Of a DNA stretch of 31,026 nucleotides, positions 1 through 7,021 are shown piece by piece. A program made the position numbers and the translations under genes. This DNA is from an uncultured Veillonella sp. Lineage in GTDB: Bacteria; Bacillota; Negativicutes; Veillonellales; Veillonellaceae. The notes below the pieces were generated by a model, which did not search any database, was not told where the DNA came from, and worked only from the letters and a program-made list of their open reading frames with translations. The stretch covers positions 1-31,026 of the forward strand of contig NZ_CAJLUB010000010.1 of NCBI RefSeq assembly GCF_905209685.1. Direction: 5' to 3'. Position 1 is the stretch's first letter, and every line of letters begins with the position of its first letter.

Positions 1-2
1 CG

Positions 3-239
3 GAAGTAAAAGTAAAAGCAGCTTGTGATAATCCAGATATCCAAAAATTATATGCAGAGTTCTTCGATGGTAAACCTATGAGCCATAAAGCACATCACAT
101 GTTACATACAACATTTGTGAGCCGTGCAGAAGACTTAGGCCCTAACGGTGCTTGTACACCTGCTACATGCCCAACATCTGTGCCTAACTTGAAAAAGGCC
201 GCAGAAGCAGCTAAAGCAGCAGCGGAAGCTAATAACTAA
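3..239 (+). CDS. hydA: [FeFe]-hydrogenase catalytic subunit, C-terminal end (partial)
   Basis: Only the last 78 codons are in the window; the reading frame is open from the left edge to a TAA at 237. The visible part reads as the iron-hydrogenase small-subunit-like tail that closes the H-cluster domain of [FeFe]-hydrogenases: a segment NPDIQKLYAEFFDGKP followed by HHMLHTTF matches the family pattern NPxxxxLYxEFLGxPxxxxxHxLLHTxY. After it come about 35 residues with two Cys (ACTPATC) and an Ala/Lys-rich end, which is less typical. The family catalyses reversible H2 formation in the cytoplasm, usually from ferredoxin and/or NADH. The catalytic cysteines lie outside the window, so subgroup and electron donor cannot be judged. 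A strong terminator follows about 100 bp downstream, so this gene ends its operon. Confidence 0.8.
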   Translation, partial: EVKVKAACDNPDIQKLYAEFFDGKPMSHKAHHMLHTTFVSRAEDLGPNGACTPATCPTSVPNLKKAAEAAKAAAEANN

Positions 240-341
240 TAGCTAAAAATAGTTAACCGTAACAATTAACAGTAAATGTAACAGTTAATTATAGTTAGTT
301 GATACATACTATAAAAGCATATATATGGCCTAAGATAAAAG

Positions 342-380
342 GCAGATAGTTGATATTTCAATCAGCTATCTGCTTTTTTA
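342..380 (+). terminator. Rho-independent terminator after the hydrogenase gene
   Basis: A 13-bp stem (GCAGATAGTTGAT pairing with ATCAGCTATCTGC, one G-U pair) with a 5-6 nt loop is followed at once by a run of six T. This is a textbook intrinsic terminator for the upstream hydrogenase gene. Confidence 0.9.
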
Positions 381-518
381 TTTTGAATGTTTAGGGGACT
401 AACTGTATGATATCTAAATGTTGTTGATACTTTCACGGTGATGAATAGTATATATGCCATATACGCATAGAGGTTAAAATATAGAGATTGGTAAATTGTT
501 TAGGAATTATGGTTAGTG

Positions 519-527
519 TGCTATAAT
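519..527 (+). promoter_or_regulatory. Extended -10 promoter for the DUF47/Pit operon
   Basis: TG-C-TATAAT forms an extended -10 element (TATAAT at 522-527), about 48 bp before the DUF47 start codon. No good -35 is seen at 17 bp; a weak TTGTTT lies at 496-501. The start site is inferred, not observed. Confidence 0.5.
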
Positions 528-574
528 TAAATTATATTTATAGAAGCAATCAATACTGTTTCAGGAGGATCTTC

Positions 575-1204
575 ATGGCTTTTAAATTAAAAGGAAAAGA
601 AGAAAAATTTTTCAGTATTTTAGAAAATCATGCTGCTCTTACATATGAAAGTGCAGAGATGATGGAGCGTGTGTTTAAAGGCGAAATCTCTAAAGAAGAG
701 GCTTTTCTTGAAATTGATACAAAGGAAAAAGCTGCCGATGAATTAGTAACCGAAACTGTAGAACGTTTGCGTAAAACATTCATTACCCCAATGGATCGCG
801 AAGATATTCAGCTTCTAATCGACCAATTGGATACTACATTGGATAATATTAAAGAAATCATGGATAAAATGGTTATGTACCACGTTGGTAATCCAAGTGA
901 TGGTGCTATCCGTATGAGTGAAATCGTTGTAAAATGCGTTAAACATATTAACAAATCTATTGGTTATATGGGCAGCCTTAAAAAGGACCATGTAAAGGTA
1001 GAAGGCCGTGTACACCAAGTATTGAAACTTGAGTCTGAAGCGGATAATATTTACCACGAAGAAATGGCTAAGCTCTTCACTGAGTGTACAGATCCTATTG
1101 AAATTATCAAATGGAAGGAAATCCTTAGCGCCATGGAGGATGTAATCGATGGATGCGAAGATTTGGTTGGTACATTCCGCCGGGTAGTATTGAAATATGC
1201 TTGA
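575..1204 (+). CDS. DUF47 / PhoU-like Pit accessory protein
   Basis: A 209-aa all-helical protein of the DUF47 (Pit accessory, PhoU-like) family. Family features visible are the acidic/basic helical N-terminus and the segment around residues 52-90 with the signature FITPMDREDI (about 69-78) followed by LIDQLDTTLDNI. DUF47 proteins are cytoplasmic, have the three-helix-bundle fold of PhoU and modulate the low-affinity Pit transporter encoded beside them. The length is normal. AGGAGG lies 6-7 bp before the ATG. The last 8 bases overlap the start of the pit gene, so the two are translationally coupled. The exact role (gate, metal-binding sensor or adaptor) is not settled for the family. Confidence 0.9.
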   Translation: MAFKLKGKEEKFFSILENHAALTYESAEMMERVFKGEISKEEAFLEIDTKEKAADELVTETVERLRKTFITPMDREDIQLLIDQLDTTLDNIKEIMDKMVMYHVGNPSDGAIRMSEIVVKCVKHINKSIGYMGSLKKDHVKVEGRVHQVLKLESEADNIYHEEMAKLFTECTDPIEIIKWKEILSAMEDVIDGCEDLVGTFRRVVLKYA

Positions 1205-2195
1205 GTCTCATTATTTAGTATGGCTAGTAGTATTTTTAGCATTAGCCTTCGACTATATCAATGGCTTCCACGATACGGCGAACGCCATTGCTACATCTGT
1301 TTCGACCCGTGCTATTGAGCCTAAAAAGGCTATTATGATGACGGCAGCACTCAATTTCCTTGGTGCCATGGTTAGTACAGGGGTTGCAAAGACCATCGGT
1401 GGCGACATCGTAATGTCTGCATCTCTTATCAATAGTGGAATCATTTCGGCTGCTCTCATCGGTGCCATCACATGGAACTTGCTTACCTGGTATTGGGGGA
1501 TTCCTAGTTCCTCATCTCATGCTCTTATCGGTGGTATCATCGGTGCTGTAGGCTGGTCCGTAGGCTTTGATGCCTTAAATGAAGCAGGGATCTTAAAGAT
1601 TTTCTTATCCCTTATTTTATCTCCAGTTGTAGCCATGATTGGTGGCTATATTGTGATGAAAGTATTGTTGCTTATCTTTGGTAGATTCTCTCCAATTACG
1701 TTGAATGATAGATTTAGATCCATGCAAGTTGTATCTGCCATCATGATGGCCTTCTCACATGGCTCTAATGATGCGCAAAAGGCGATGGGGATTATTACCT
1801 TAACCTTGCTTAGTGGTGGCTTCATTGATACATTGGATGTACCATTATGGGTTAAACTTTGTTGTGCTACGGCTATGGCCATGGGTACAGCAGTGGGTGG
1901 TTGGAAAATCATCTCTACGATGGGGACTAAGATTTTCAAACTAGAAACAATTAATGGTTTTGCTGCTGACTTAAACTCTGCTATTACTATTTTTACAGCT
2001 ACATTCTTACATTTACCTGTAAGTACGACACACGTTGTAAGTGGTTCTTTGCTTGGCGTAGGTTCCTCTAAACGTCTTAAAGCTGTTAACTGGGGCGTAG
2101 CAAGATCGATGGTTTTGGCTTGGTTTGTAACAATTCCATTATCTGGTATTGTAGCGGCTATTGCTTATGAAATCGGTCACTTACTATTTGGTTAA
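1197..2195 (+). CDS. pit: Inorganic phosphate transporter, Pit family
   Basis: A 332-aa polytopic inner-membrane protein of the PiT (PHO-4) family, which imports phosphate, often as a neutral metal-phosphate complex, using the proton or sodium gradient. The two inverted-repeat signatures are present: near the N-terminus FDYINGFHDTANAIATSV (about residues 18-35), and in the second half SHGSNDAQKAMGI (about 188-200). HVVSGSLLGVGSS comes late in the protein. About ten hydrophobic segments are visible. The length fits the short bacterial Pit class. The start codon overlaps the end of the DUF47 gene, and a strong terminator follows 20 bp after the stop, so this is a two-gene operon. Phosphate is the likely substrate, but some family members prefer sulfate. 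Confidence 0.92.
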   Translation: MLESHYLVWLVVFLALAFDYINGFHDTANAIATSVSTRAIEPKKAIMMTAALNFLGAMVSTGVAKTIGGDIVMSASLINSGIISAALIGAITWNLLTWYWGIPSSSSHALIGGIIGAVGWSVGFDALNEAGILKIFLSLILSPVVAMIGGYIVMKVLLLIFGRFSPITLNDRFRSMQVVSAIMMAFSHGSNDAQKAMGIITLTLLSGGFIDTLDVPLWVKLCCATAMAMGTAVGGWKIISTMGTKIFKLETINGFAADLNSAITIFTATFLHLPVSTTHVVSGSLLGVGSSKRLKAVNWGVARSMVLAWFVTIPLSGIVAAIAYEIGHLLFG

Positions 2196-2214
2196 TAAAT
2201 AACTATATAAAACT

Positions 2215-2242
2215 AAAAAAGACTGCGAAAGCAGTCTTTTTT
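2215..2242 (+). terminator. Rho-independent terminator after pit
   Basis: AAAAAAGACTGC pairs with GCAGTCTTTTTT across a GAAA tetraloop. The T-run is part of the stem and the flanking A-run makes it potentially bidirectional. Confidence 0.93.
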
Positions 2243-2611
2243 ATTTCTCTTGTTTTTAAGAGTTGGATTAATTGAGTTATACAATTTATCAATCAGATTT
2301 TAATATTTTTTGTAGTTTATTATGAACCTGTCACTAAAGAATGTAGGCATACACTAGGTTTTAGATACTATATTCTATAAAAGCGATTTATCTATATTTG
2401 GCAACATTAATGTTAGATTTCAAGTTGAATATAGCGAAATGCTTATAAATATGTGCTTTTCTTGATTATGCATTTTATTAATAAATGCGGTTTATTACTT
2501 GTTTAATAGTTGTTTTAGGACTGTTTATAATGAATAACTATTGCATACTTATGTAACGGAGGTTATACTATCGGTAGAAGGAGTTTTTCAAGTGAAAAGT
2601 GAGGTATGTAT
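2243..2611. other. AT-rich intergenic region before the small basic protein
   Basis: About 370 bp with no convincing gene. A 19-bp near-palindrome lies at 2470-2488 (GCATTT-TATTA / TAATAAATGC, one extra T). A TATAAT lies at 2526-2531 without a good -35 at the standard spacing. A frame open at 2541-2723 has an unlikely composition and runs through the better-supported gene at 2612. Confidence 0.5.
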
Positions 2612-2785
2612 ATGGCATGGGGTGGAACTAGACGCGGTGCCGGGCGCCCACGTAATCCGATTAAACGTATTGGTAGAACCATTCGACTTAGTGATGAAGA
2701 GTTTCTTTCACTCAAACCATTAATTATGGCCATCAAGGCCAATAATGATAAACGCTATAGGCAACAATGTACTAGAAATGTATAA
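2612..2785 (+). CDS. Small basic protein with GGxRxGAGRP N-terminus
   Basis: A 57-aa open frame beginning MAWGGTRRGAGRP. The GGxRxGAGRPxxP opening is a recurrent N-terminal signature of small DNA-binding or phage/plasmid proteins. Here it is followed by IKRIGRTIRLSDEEF, which resembles the beta strand and first helix of ribbon-helix-helix (CopG/Arc-type) proteins, and a Lys/Arg-rich tail. GAGG lies 7 bp before the ATG; an in-frame ATG two codons earlier (2606) is too close to that site. The first third is much more GC-rich than its surroundings, possibly a sign of transfer. It stands alone between terminators. Function is unknown; a DNA-binding regulator is only a guess. Confidence 0.6.
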   Translation: MAWGGTRRGAGRPRNPIKRIGRTIRLSDEEFLSLKPLIMAIKANNDKRYRQQCTRNV

Positions 2786-2796
2786 ATAGGCATTGT

Positions 2797-2898
2797 CACA
2801 GCATATACAACATAATAAACTTTTAATCTATTTTACAATAACCCATTATTTAAATCTTTCAACTACAACACATCTCTACTCTCTAACAATATGCTGTG
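2797..2898. repeat. Long-range 10-bp inverted repeat in the 3' region of the small gene
   Basis: CACAGCATAT at 2797-2806 is exactly complementary to ATATGCTGTG at 2889-2898, enclosing 82 AT-rich bases. It sits between the stop of the 57-aa gene and a strong hairpin at 2920. The arms could close a structured untranslated RNA. No coding frame is seen. Confidence 0.45.
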
Positions 2899-2919
2899 TG
2901 CAATACAAGCAGTACGAAG

Positions 2920-2950
2920 AAGGTCCCAATTCAATGAATTGGGACCTTTT
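2920..2950 (+). terminator. Strong hairpin terminator, 14-bp arms
   Basis: AAGGTCCCAATTCA at 2920-2933 pairs with TGAATTGGGACCTT at 2935-2948 with almost no loop, followed by only a four-T run. It most likely ends plus-strand transcripts from the small gene. On the minus strand it is not followed by a T-run, so it is a poor terminator for the ABC operon, which ends at 3075. Confidence 0.75.
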
Positions 2951-3074
2951 CCGTTACATATAGTATATGTCACAGTATATTTAACTACCTAGGACAAATA
3001 CTATCTAATACTATATATAATTTTATTAACTTATAGGACTAGTTAATAGAATACTTTCATAGCTGAGTAAATCG

Positions 3075-4079
3075 TTAGTCGATTTTTACGCCGTGAATTT
3101 CTTCAGCTAAACGTTTTAAAGCATCTACTGTACGAACGCCAGGTGTGATCTCAGATAGTTTTACACGAATGAAATGACCTTCTTTTACAGCAGTGATATC
3201 TTGAAGTTGAGGGTTAGATTTGATTTTTTCAATTTTTTGTTGGAAATCATCATCGTTGCGAATGGAGTTACCATAGTCAGCAATAATAATGTAATCAGGA
3301 TTTTGAGCAATTACAGTTTCCCAAGAACCTTTAGCCCATGTTTTATCAACGCCTAAACCGCTCATTACGTTATCAGCGCCGATAAGTTTCAAGATGTTTG
3401 TAGTATAACCTTCGAAGGCTGTGAATGGTTGGCCATCTTCAGAGTCATAAATGAATACCCGTTTACGAGGTAAGTCTTTTAATTTGGCTTGGATAGCTTC
3501 TAACGTTTTACGTTGACTTGCAACCCATTCTTCAGCTTTAGGTTTAACGCCGAAGATTTCTCCTAATTTAATCATGTCATTAAAGTTAGTTTCTAAATCT
3601 GCTTTTGTAGACAACATGGATTCAGGAAGCCAGATGTTAACCTTTTGAGCAATCATTTTATCTGCAGGAATAGCGCGTTTGCTGAAGGAGTCAGGCCAGC
3701 CTGTTGCAAAGTCAGGCTTTACAGACATGAATACTTCGTAGGACGGCCATTTGTCGGATAATACTTTTACCTTGTCATAGGCTGCTTGTAGAGGTGGATA
3801 GATTTCTTCTTCTTTGAAAGCTGTACCAGCCATCTTGTCTTCAAGACCTAGTTGAAGCATCATTTCTGTAGTTGCTTGGGACATGGATACTGCATGGGTA
3901 GGAGCGGATTTTACAGCAAAGTCAGTTTTAGTACCGTCAAATGTTTCACTCCATGTTACCGCATTACTATTATCAGCAGCGTTCTTCGTTGTGTCAGAAC
4001 CACAACCAGCAATAGCAAAGGTTGCGCATGCCATAGCGACTAATAACAATTTTTTTGATTTTCTTAATTTTTGGAACAT
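3075..4079 (-). CDS. Iron/heme/cobalamin-type ABC transporter substrate-binding lipoprotein
   Basis: A 334-aa periplasmic-binding lipoprotein of the FecB/BtuF/FhuD class. The N-terminus has a basic start, a hydrophobic run and a lipobox AIAGC, so Cys26 is the likely lipidated residue. The mature part shows the two-lobed class III pattern: THAVSMSQATTEMMLQLGLEDKMAGT (written in part; about residues 61-86), then PDFATGWP, a long central helix, and the second lobe with NPDYIIIADYG and VKEGHFIRV. This class binds iron-siderophore, heme or vitamin B12 for the permease encoded upstream. The ligand cannot be told from sequence. It is the last gene of the minus-strand operon, 20 bp after the ATPase gene, with AAAGGG before the ATG. 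No clear terminator follows on the minus strand. Confidence 0.85.
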   Translation of the reverse strand: MFQKLRKSKKLLLVAMACATFAIAGCGSDTTKNAADNSNAVTWSETFDGTKTDFAVKSAPTHAVSMSQATTEMMLQLGLEDKMAGTAFKEEEIYPPLQAAYDKVKVLSDKWPSYEVFMSVKPDFATGWPDSFSKRAIPADKMIAQKVNIWLPESMLSTKADLETNFNDMIKLGEIFGVKPKAEEWVASQRKTLEAIQAKLKDLPRKRVFIYDSEDGQPFTAFEGYTTNILKLIGADNVMSGLGVDKTWAKGSWETVIAQNPDYIIIADYGNSIRNDDDFQQKIEKIKSNPQLQDITAVKEGHFIRVKLSEITPGVRTVDALKRLAEEIHGVKID

Positions 4080-4099
4080 AGTAAGCCCTTTCTTTGGAA

Positions 4100-4846
4100 T
4101 TAATAATATAAATGATAGCGCCCTTCATCCCAAGATGTTTTGAAAGAAACTTCAAATATGGGTTCAAGAATTTCAGGTGTTAATACCTCGGTAGGGGACC
4201 CTTCCTTTAAGATGGTTCCCTTGTTCATAATCACCACATGATCACAATACTGAGCAGCCAAATTCAAGTCGTGTAAGACTACGATGGTTGTGCCTTTAAA
4301 CGCTCGCAATTGTTTCATCAGTGCTACCTTATATTTCATATCTAGATGGTTTGTAGGTTCATCTAAGAGTAGAATTTGAGGCTCTTGAGTCAATGCTTTG
4401 GCGATGAATACACGTTGCTTTTCGCCACCTGATAAATGATGAATTTCTTCATCTGCTAAATGAGTAATACCTACTTCATGCATATAATGTTCAGCGATTT
4501 TTACATCCTCTGAGCTATATGTGCCAAAGTGTTGTTTGTAAGGATAGCGCCCCATAAGAACGATATCTTTTACAAGAAAATCATCGATCATAGAATCTCT
4601 TGATTGTGTTAGAACGGCTACTAATTGAGCAAATTCTCGGCCTTTATATGATTCTAAAGGTCTTTGATTCAATATGATTTTATCTTTAGATGGTAGTAGT
4701 CGGTACAGATGGCTCAGTAATGTGGACTTACCACATCCATTCGGGCCAATGATGGCTGTAATTTTATTACTAGGAAATGTTACAGAAATATTCTTTAACA
4801 CTTCTTTCTTCTCATAGGAGAAGGACAACTGATTAATTTGATACAT
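4100..4846 (-). CDS. Iron-siderophore/heme/B12-type ABC transporter ATP-binding protein
   Basis: A cytoplasmic ABC ATPase of the FecE/FhuC/BtuD class, 248 aa from the chosen start. Visible motifs are Walker A GPNGCGKST (about residues 34-42), Q-loop Gln at about 81, signature LSGGEKQR (138-145), Walker B ILLLDEP (158-164) followed by the D-loop, and the H-loop His in VLHDLN. I chose the ATG at 4846 because AGGAGA lies 5-6 bp upstream; an upstream GTG at 4873 keeps the frame open, but it overlaps the permease stop and has no ribosome site. It energises the permease encoded just upstream. All key residues are intact. Confidence 0.92.
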   Translation of the reverse strand: MYQINQLSFSYEKKEVLKNISVTFPSNKITAIIGPNGCGKSTLLSHLYRLLPSKDKIILNQRPLESYKGREFAQLVAVLTQSRDSMIDDFLVKDIVLMGRYPYKQHFGTYSSEDVKIAEHYMHEVGITHLADEEIHHLSGGEKQRVFIAKALTQEPQILLLDEPTNHLDMKYKVALMKQLRAFKGTTIVVLHDLNLAAQYCDHVVIMNKGTILKEGSPTEVLTPEILEPIFEVSFKTSWDEGRYHLYY

Positions 4847-4872
4847 AGTATCTCCTATAGATATGATATACA

Positions 4873-5880
4873 CTAACCATTGTGTTTATAACGATTCATA
4901 ATAATCCAAATGAATAATGGAGCCCCTAGTAGGGATGTGAGAACCCCAATAGGGATTTCTTCTGGACTATAGAGGGCCCTAGATAATACATCGGACCAAA
5001 TCATCACAATACTGCCGATGAGTGTACTGAATAATAAGGTGTTTTTGTGCTTTGGACCGCCTATGATTCTCGCTAAATGGGGAATAATAAGACCAATAAA
5101 TCCAACTACACCGACCTTGGATACTAATGTGGCAATAACAATAGAGGATATAATGACGATGCTCAACTGTAACTGTTTTACGGATAAGCCCATTTGAGCT
5201 GCTTCATGATTACCTAGTAGCAGTACGTCTAAATCTTGGTTAAACAGATAGATATATAGCATAAATAACGCCACAATTATGGTGGTTAGCGGTAGGTCAC
5301 CCCATTGTATACCGGCAAAGCTACCTAATAACCAGAACATAGCACTTCGCACTTGTGCTTCGTGTTTGGCCCCGTAAATAATCATCATAGTTAGAGCCGA
5401 GAATATACCAGTCATACCCATACCGATGAGGATGAGCTTTACAGGACTATTACTTTTACCAACACAAAGCAATACCAAGATAATAGAGAGGGCCGCACCT
5501 AGAGCCGCAAAAATAGGTGTGTTATAGGCACCTAATAGCGGTAGACCTCCCATGATAATGGCGAATACAGCGCCTGTACTAGCACCTGATGAAACACCTA
5601 GTACATAGGGGTCAGCTAGTGCATTTCGCGTAACTGTTTGCATTAGTAGACCAACGAGGGATAAGCCTATACCTGTTAAGACTGAGTAGATGAGCCGAGG
5701 TAATCGTATATCCGTAATAATCGTATCTGTCATTGTGGCCGTTGCATTGGGATCAGCCATAGACATAAGAGCCTGAATGATTTGATCCAAAGGAATAAAC
5801 GTAGATCCAAATTGCAACGCCGTTACCAATGAAATACATAGTATTACACATAGTATTAATGCTTTTATAGATGTTTGCAT
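4873..5880 (-). CDS. FecCD-family ABC transporter permease
   Basis: A 335-aa integral membrane protein of the FecCD/BtuC family with about nine or ten hydrophobic segments. Family landmarks include the N-terminal IRLPRLIYSVLTGIGLSLVG (about residues 57-76), NALADPYVLGVSSGASTGAV (about 86-105) and the C-terminal VGFIGLIIPHLARIIGG (about 257-273), where the coupling helix contacts the ATPase. This is the first gene of the operon and has AAGGAG before its ATG. Only one permease gene is present, so a homodimer is likely, as in BtuC. The operon faces away from the PTS operon across a 357-bp regulatory region. Confidence 0.92.
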   Translation of the reverse strand: MQTSIKALILCVILCISLVTALQFGSTFIPLDQIIQALMSMADPNATATMTDTIITDIRLPRLIYSVLTGIGLSLVGLLMQTVTRNALADPYVLGVSSGASTGAVFAIIMGGLPLLGAYNTPIFAALGAALSIILVLLCVGKSNSPVKLILIGMGMTGIFSALTMMIIYGAKHEAQVRSAMFWLLGSFAGIQWGDLPLTTIIVALFMLYIYLFNQDLDVLLLGNHEAAQMGLSVKQLQLSIVIISSIVIATLVSKVGVVGFIGLIIPHLARIIGGPKHKNTLLFSTLIGSIVMIWSDVLSRALYSPEEIPIGVLTSLLGAPLFIWIIMNRYKHNG

Positions 5881-5923
5881 AAAATCTCCTTATTCTATTT
5901 TATAGGTAATATAACCTTATCTA

Positions 5924-5952
5924 AGTATAGAGAATTTTCTATATATATACAA
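5924..5952 (-). promoter_or_regulatory. Promoter of the ABC importer operon
   Basis: On the minus strand TTGTAT (5952-5947) and TATACT (5929-5924) are separated by 17 bp, a good vegetative promoter match (4/6 and 5/6). It lies 44 bp before the permease start codon. Confidence 0.6.
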
Positions 5953-5976
5953 TATACATACACGTATGGGTATTGT
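5949..5976. promoter_or_regulatory. 28-bp dyad operator overlapping the ABC importer -35 box
   Basis: A symmetric site: ACAATA-ta-CATAC-ac-GTATG-gg-TATTGT. Eleven of thirteen bases per half-site pair across the centre. It covers part of the predicted -35 at 5947-5952, as expected for a repressor operator. The binding protein is unknown. Confidence 0.5.
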
Positions 5977-6064
5977 GTACAGTGTATAAAATTCCATAGA
6001 AATTATTGTTGCTACAGGAAAAGAATAAAATTTAAGATAGGATTATTGTATTAATAAAAATTCA

Positions 6065-6086
6065 TGATAATAATTAGATATTCATT
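6065..6086. promoter_or_regulatory. Fur-like / shared-operator-like element upstream of the ABC importer
   Basis: TGATAATAATTAGAT at 6065-6079 matches 11 of 14 fixed positions of the 7-1-7 Fur consensus TGATAATnATTATCA. Overlapping it, GATATTCATT at 6077-6086 is identical to ten bases of the operator found at the AraC gene promoter. The region is very AT-rich, so chance is a real possibility. Confidence 0.35.
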
Positions 6087-6237
6087 TATAGAATTTTTTG
6101 TAATACATTATAAAAATAAACAGTAAAATGTTTGTTATATTCGTTTTTATAGCCTTATTCCTATTTTGTTATATGAAAAAATTCACAGAATGGATATAAT
6201 AAAAGTATGTACGTAAGTAAATTCAGGAGGTGTTAGC

Positions 6238-6702
6238 TTGTTACAAGATTTACTATCTGAGGATAATGTATCTTTTCATTATCCTGCAGAAACGTGGGAA
6301 GAGGTAATTCGTCACGGTGGCCAACTCATGGTTGATGCTGGTTTCACTGATCCATCTTATACGGAGGTTATGGTAGAGGTAGTGCGTGAAATGGGGCCAT
6401 ATATTGTATTGGCACCAGGTCTTGCGATGCCACATGCTCGTCCGGAAAATGGGGCAAAACGTGTAGGTACTGCATTGGTAACCTTGGAAAAACCATTGAA
6501 TTTTGGTAGTCCTGACAATGATCCTGTTTCTGTTGCGTTGTTTTTATGTGCTCCAAATAAGGATGAACATATTCAGTTGTTGACAGATATTGCTACATTA
6601 TTTGAGGATGATGAGTTTTTAGATGCGGCCGCTGATTTTGAAAGTATCGAAGATGTACAAGCATTCTTGGCAGAGCATTTAGAAGATCAAGAATACGTTT
6701 AG
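6238..6702 (+). CDS. ulaC: PTS EIIA component, ascorbate/mannitol-type (UlaC-like)
   Basis: A 154-aa cytoplasmic phosphotransferase IIA domain of the fructose/mannitol/ascorbate superfamily. The active-site region APGLAMPHARPE places the phosphorylated His at residue 66, close to that in UlaC; the second half shows the family pattern of a beta strand (VSVALFLCAP) and the helix with DEHIQLLTDIATLF. It would pass phosphate from HPr to the EIIB encoded next. The start is a TTG with a strong AGGAGGT 6 bp before it; no ATG is available before residue 31. It opens a four-gene operon with EIIB, EIIC and a DUF454 gene. The sugar is unknown, and no sugar-processing enzyme is encoded nearby. Confidence 0.88.
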   Translation: MLQDLLSEDNVSFHYPAETWEEVIRHGGQLMVDAGFTDPSYTEVMVEVVREMGPYIVLAPGLAMPHARPENGAKRVGTALVTLEKPLNFGSPDNDPVSVALFLCAPNKDEHIQLLTDIATLFEDDEFLDAAADFESIEDVQAFLAEHLEDQEYV

Positions 6703-6714
6703 TAGGAGGCAAGT

Positions 6715-6990
6715 ATGATTTCTGTATTAACTGTATGCGGTAATGGCATTGGTTCTAGCTTGATGCTAAAAATGAAAATTGAAGAAATCTGTGCTGAAAA
6801 TGGTATTGATGCACAAGTTGAATCTATTGATTTTAATGCCGCACAAGGCCGTAAAGCGGACCTTATTGTAACTGTAAAAGAATTGGCTGAACAATTTGAA
6901 GACAAGAATGTGGCTATTGTTCGCAGCTATATTAATAAAAAGAAAATCACAGAAGATATTCTTGATGCATTAAAACAAGCAGCTCAATAA
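6715..6990 (+). CDS. ulaB: PTS EIIB component, ascorbate-type (UlaB-like)
   Basis: A 91-aa cytoplasmic IIB domain of the lactose/ascorbate fold. The phosphorylated residue is Cys8 in the P-loop-like motif CGNGIGSS, the hallmark of UlaB/SgaB proteins. It takes phosphate from EIIA and gives it to the sugar during transport through EIIC. AGGAGG sits just before the ATG, 12 bp after the EIIA gene. Length is normal and the protein is complete. Confidence 0.92.
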   Translation: MISVLTVCGNGIGSSLMLKMKIEEICAENGIDAQVESIDFNAAQGRKADLIVTVKELAEQFEDKNVAIVRSYINKKKITEDILDALKQAAQ

Positions 6991-7021
6991 GATGTAACAA
7001 CTATATATAGGAGGTAGTGCC

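Larger units (their letters stand above)
240..574. other. Intergenic region between hydrogenase and DUF47/Pit operon
   Basis: A 335-bp gap. It holds the hydrogenase terminator (342-380) and, near its right end, the likely promoter of the phosphate operon. The rest is AT-rich and contains no open frame with a ribosome binding site. Confidence 0.6.
5881..6237. other. Divergent regulatory region between ABC importer and PTS operon
   Basis: A 357-bp AT-rich gap that holds the minus-strand promoter and dyad described separately, the Fur-like element, and a TATAAT at 6195-6200 about 38 bp before the PTS start. That TATAAT has no good -35 at 16-18 bp. No RNA gene or small coding frame was seen. Confidence 0.55.

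Noticed and set aside
2541..2723. A 60-aa open frame covering the start of the small basic protein gene
   Set aside because: It has an ill-fitting composition and no family signature, and it overlaps the better-supported 57-aa frame with the GGxRxGAGRP motif and its own GAGG site.
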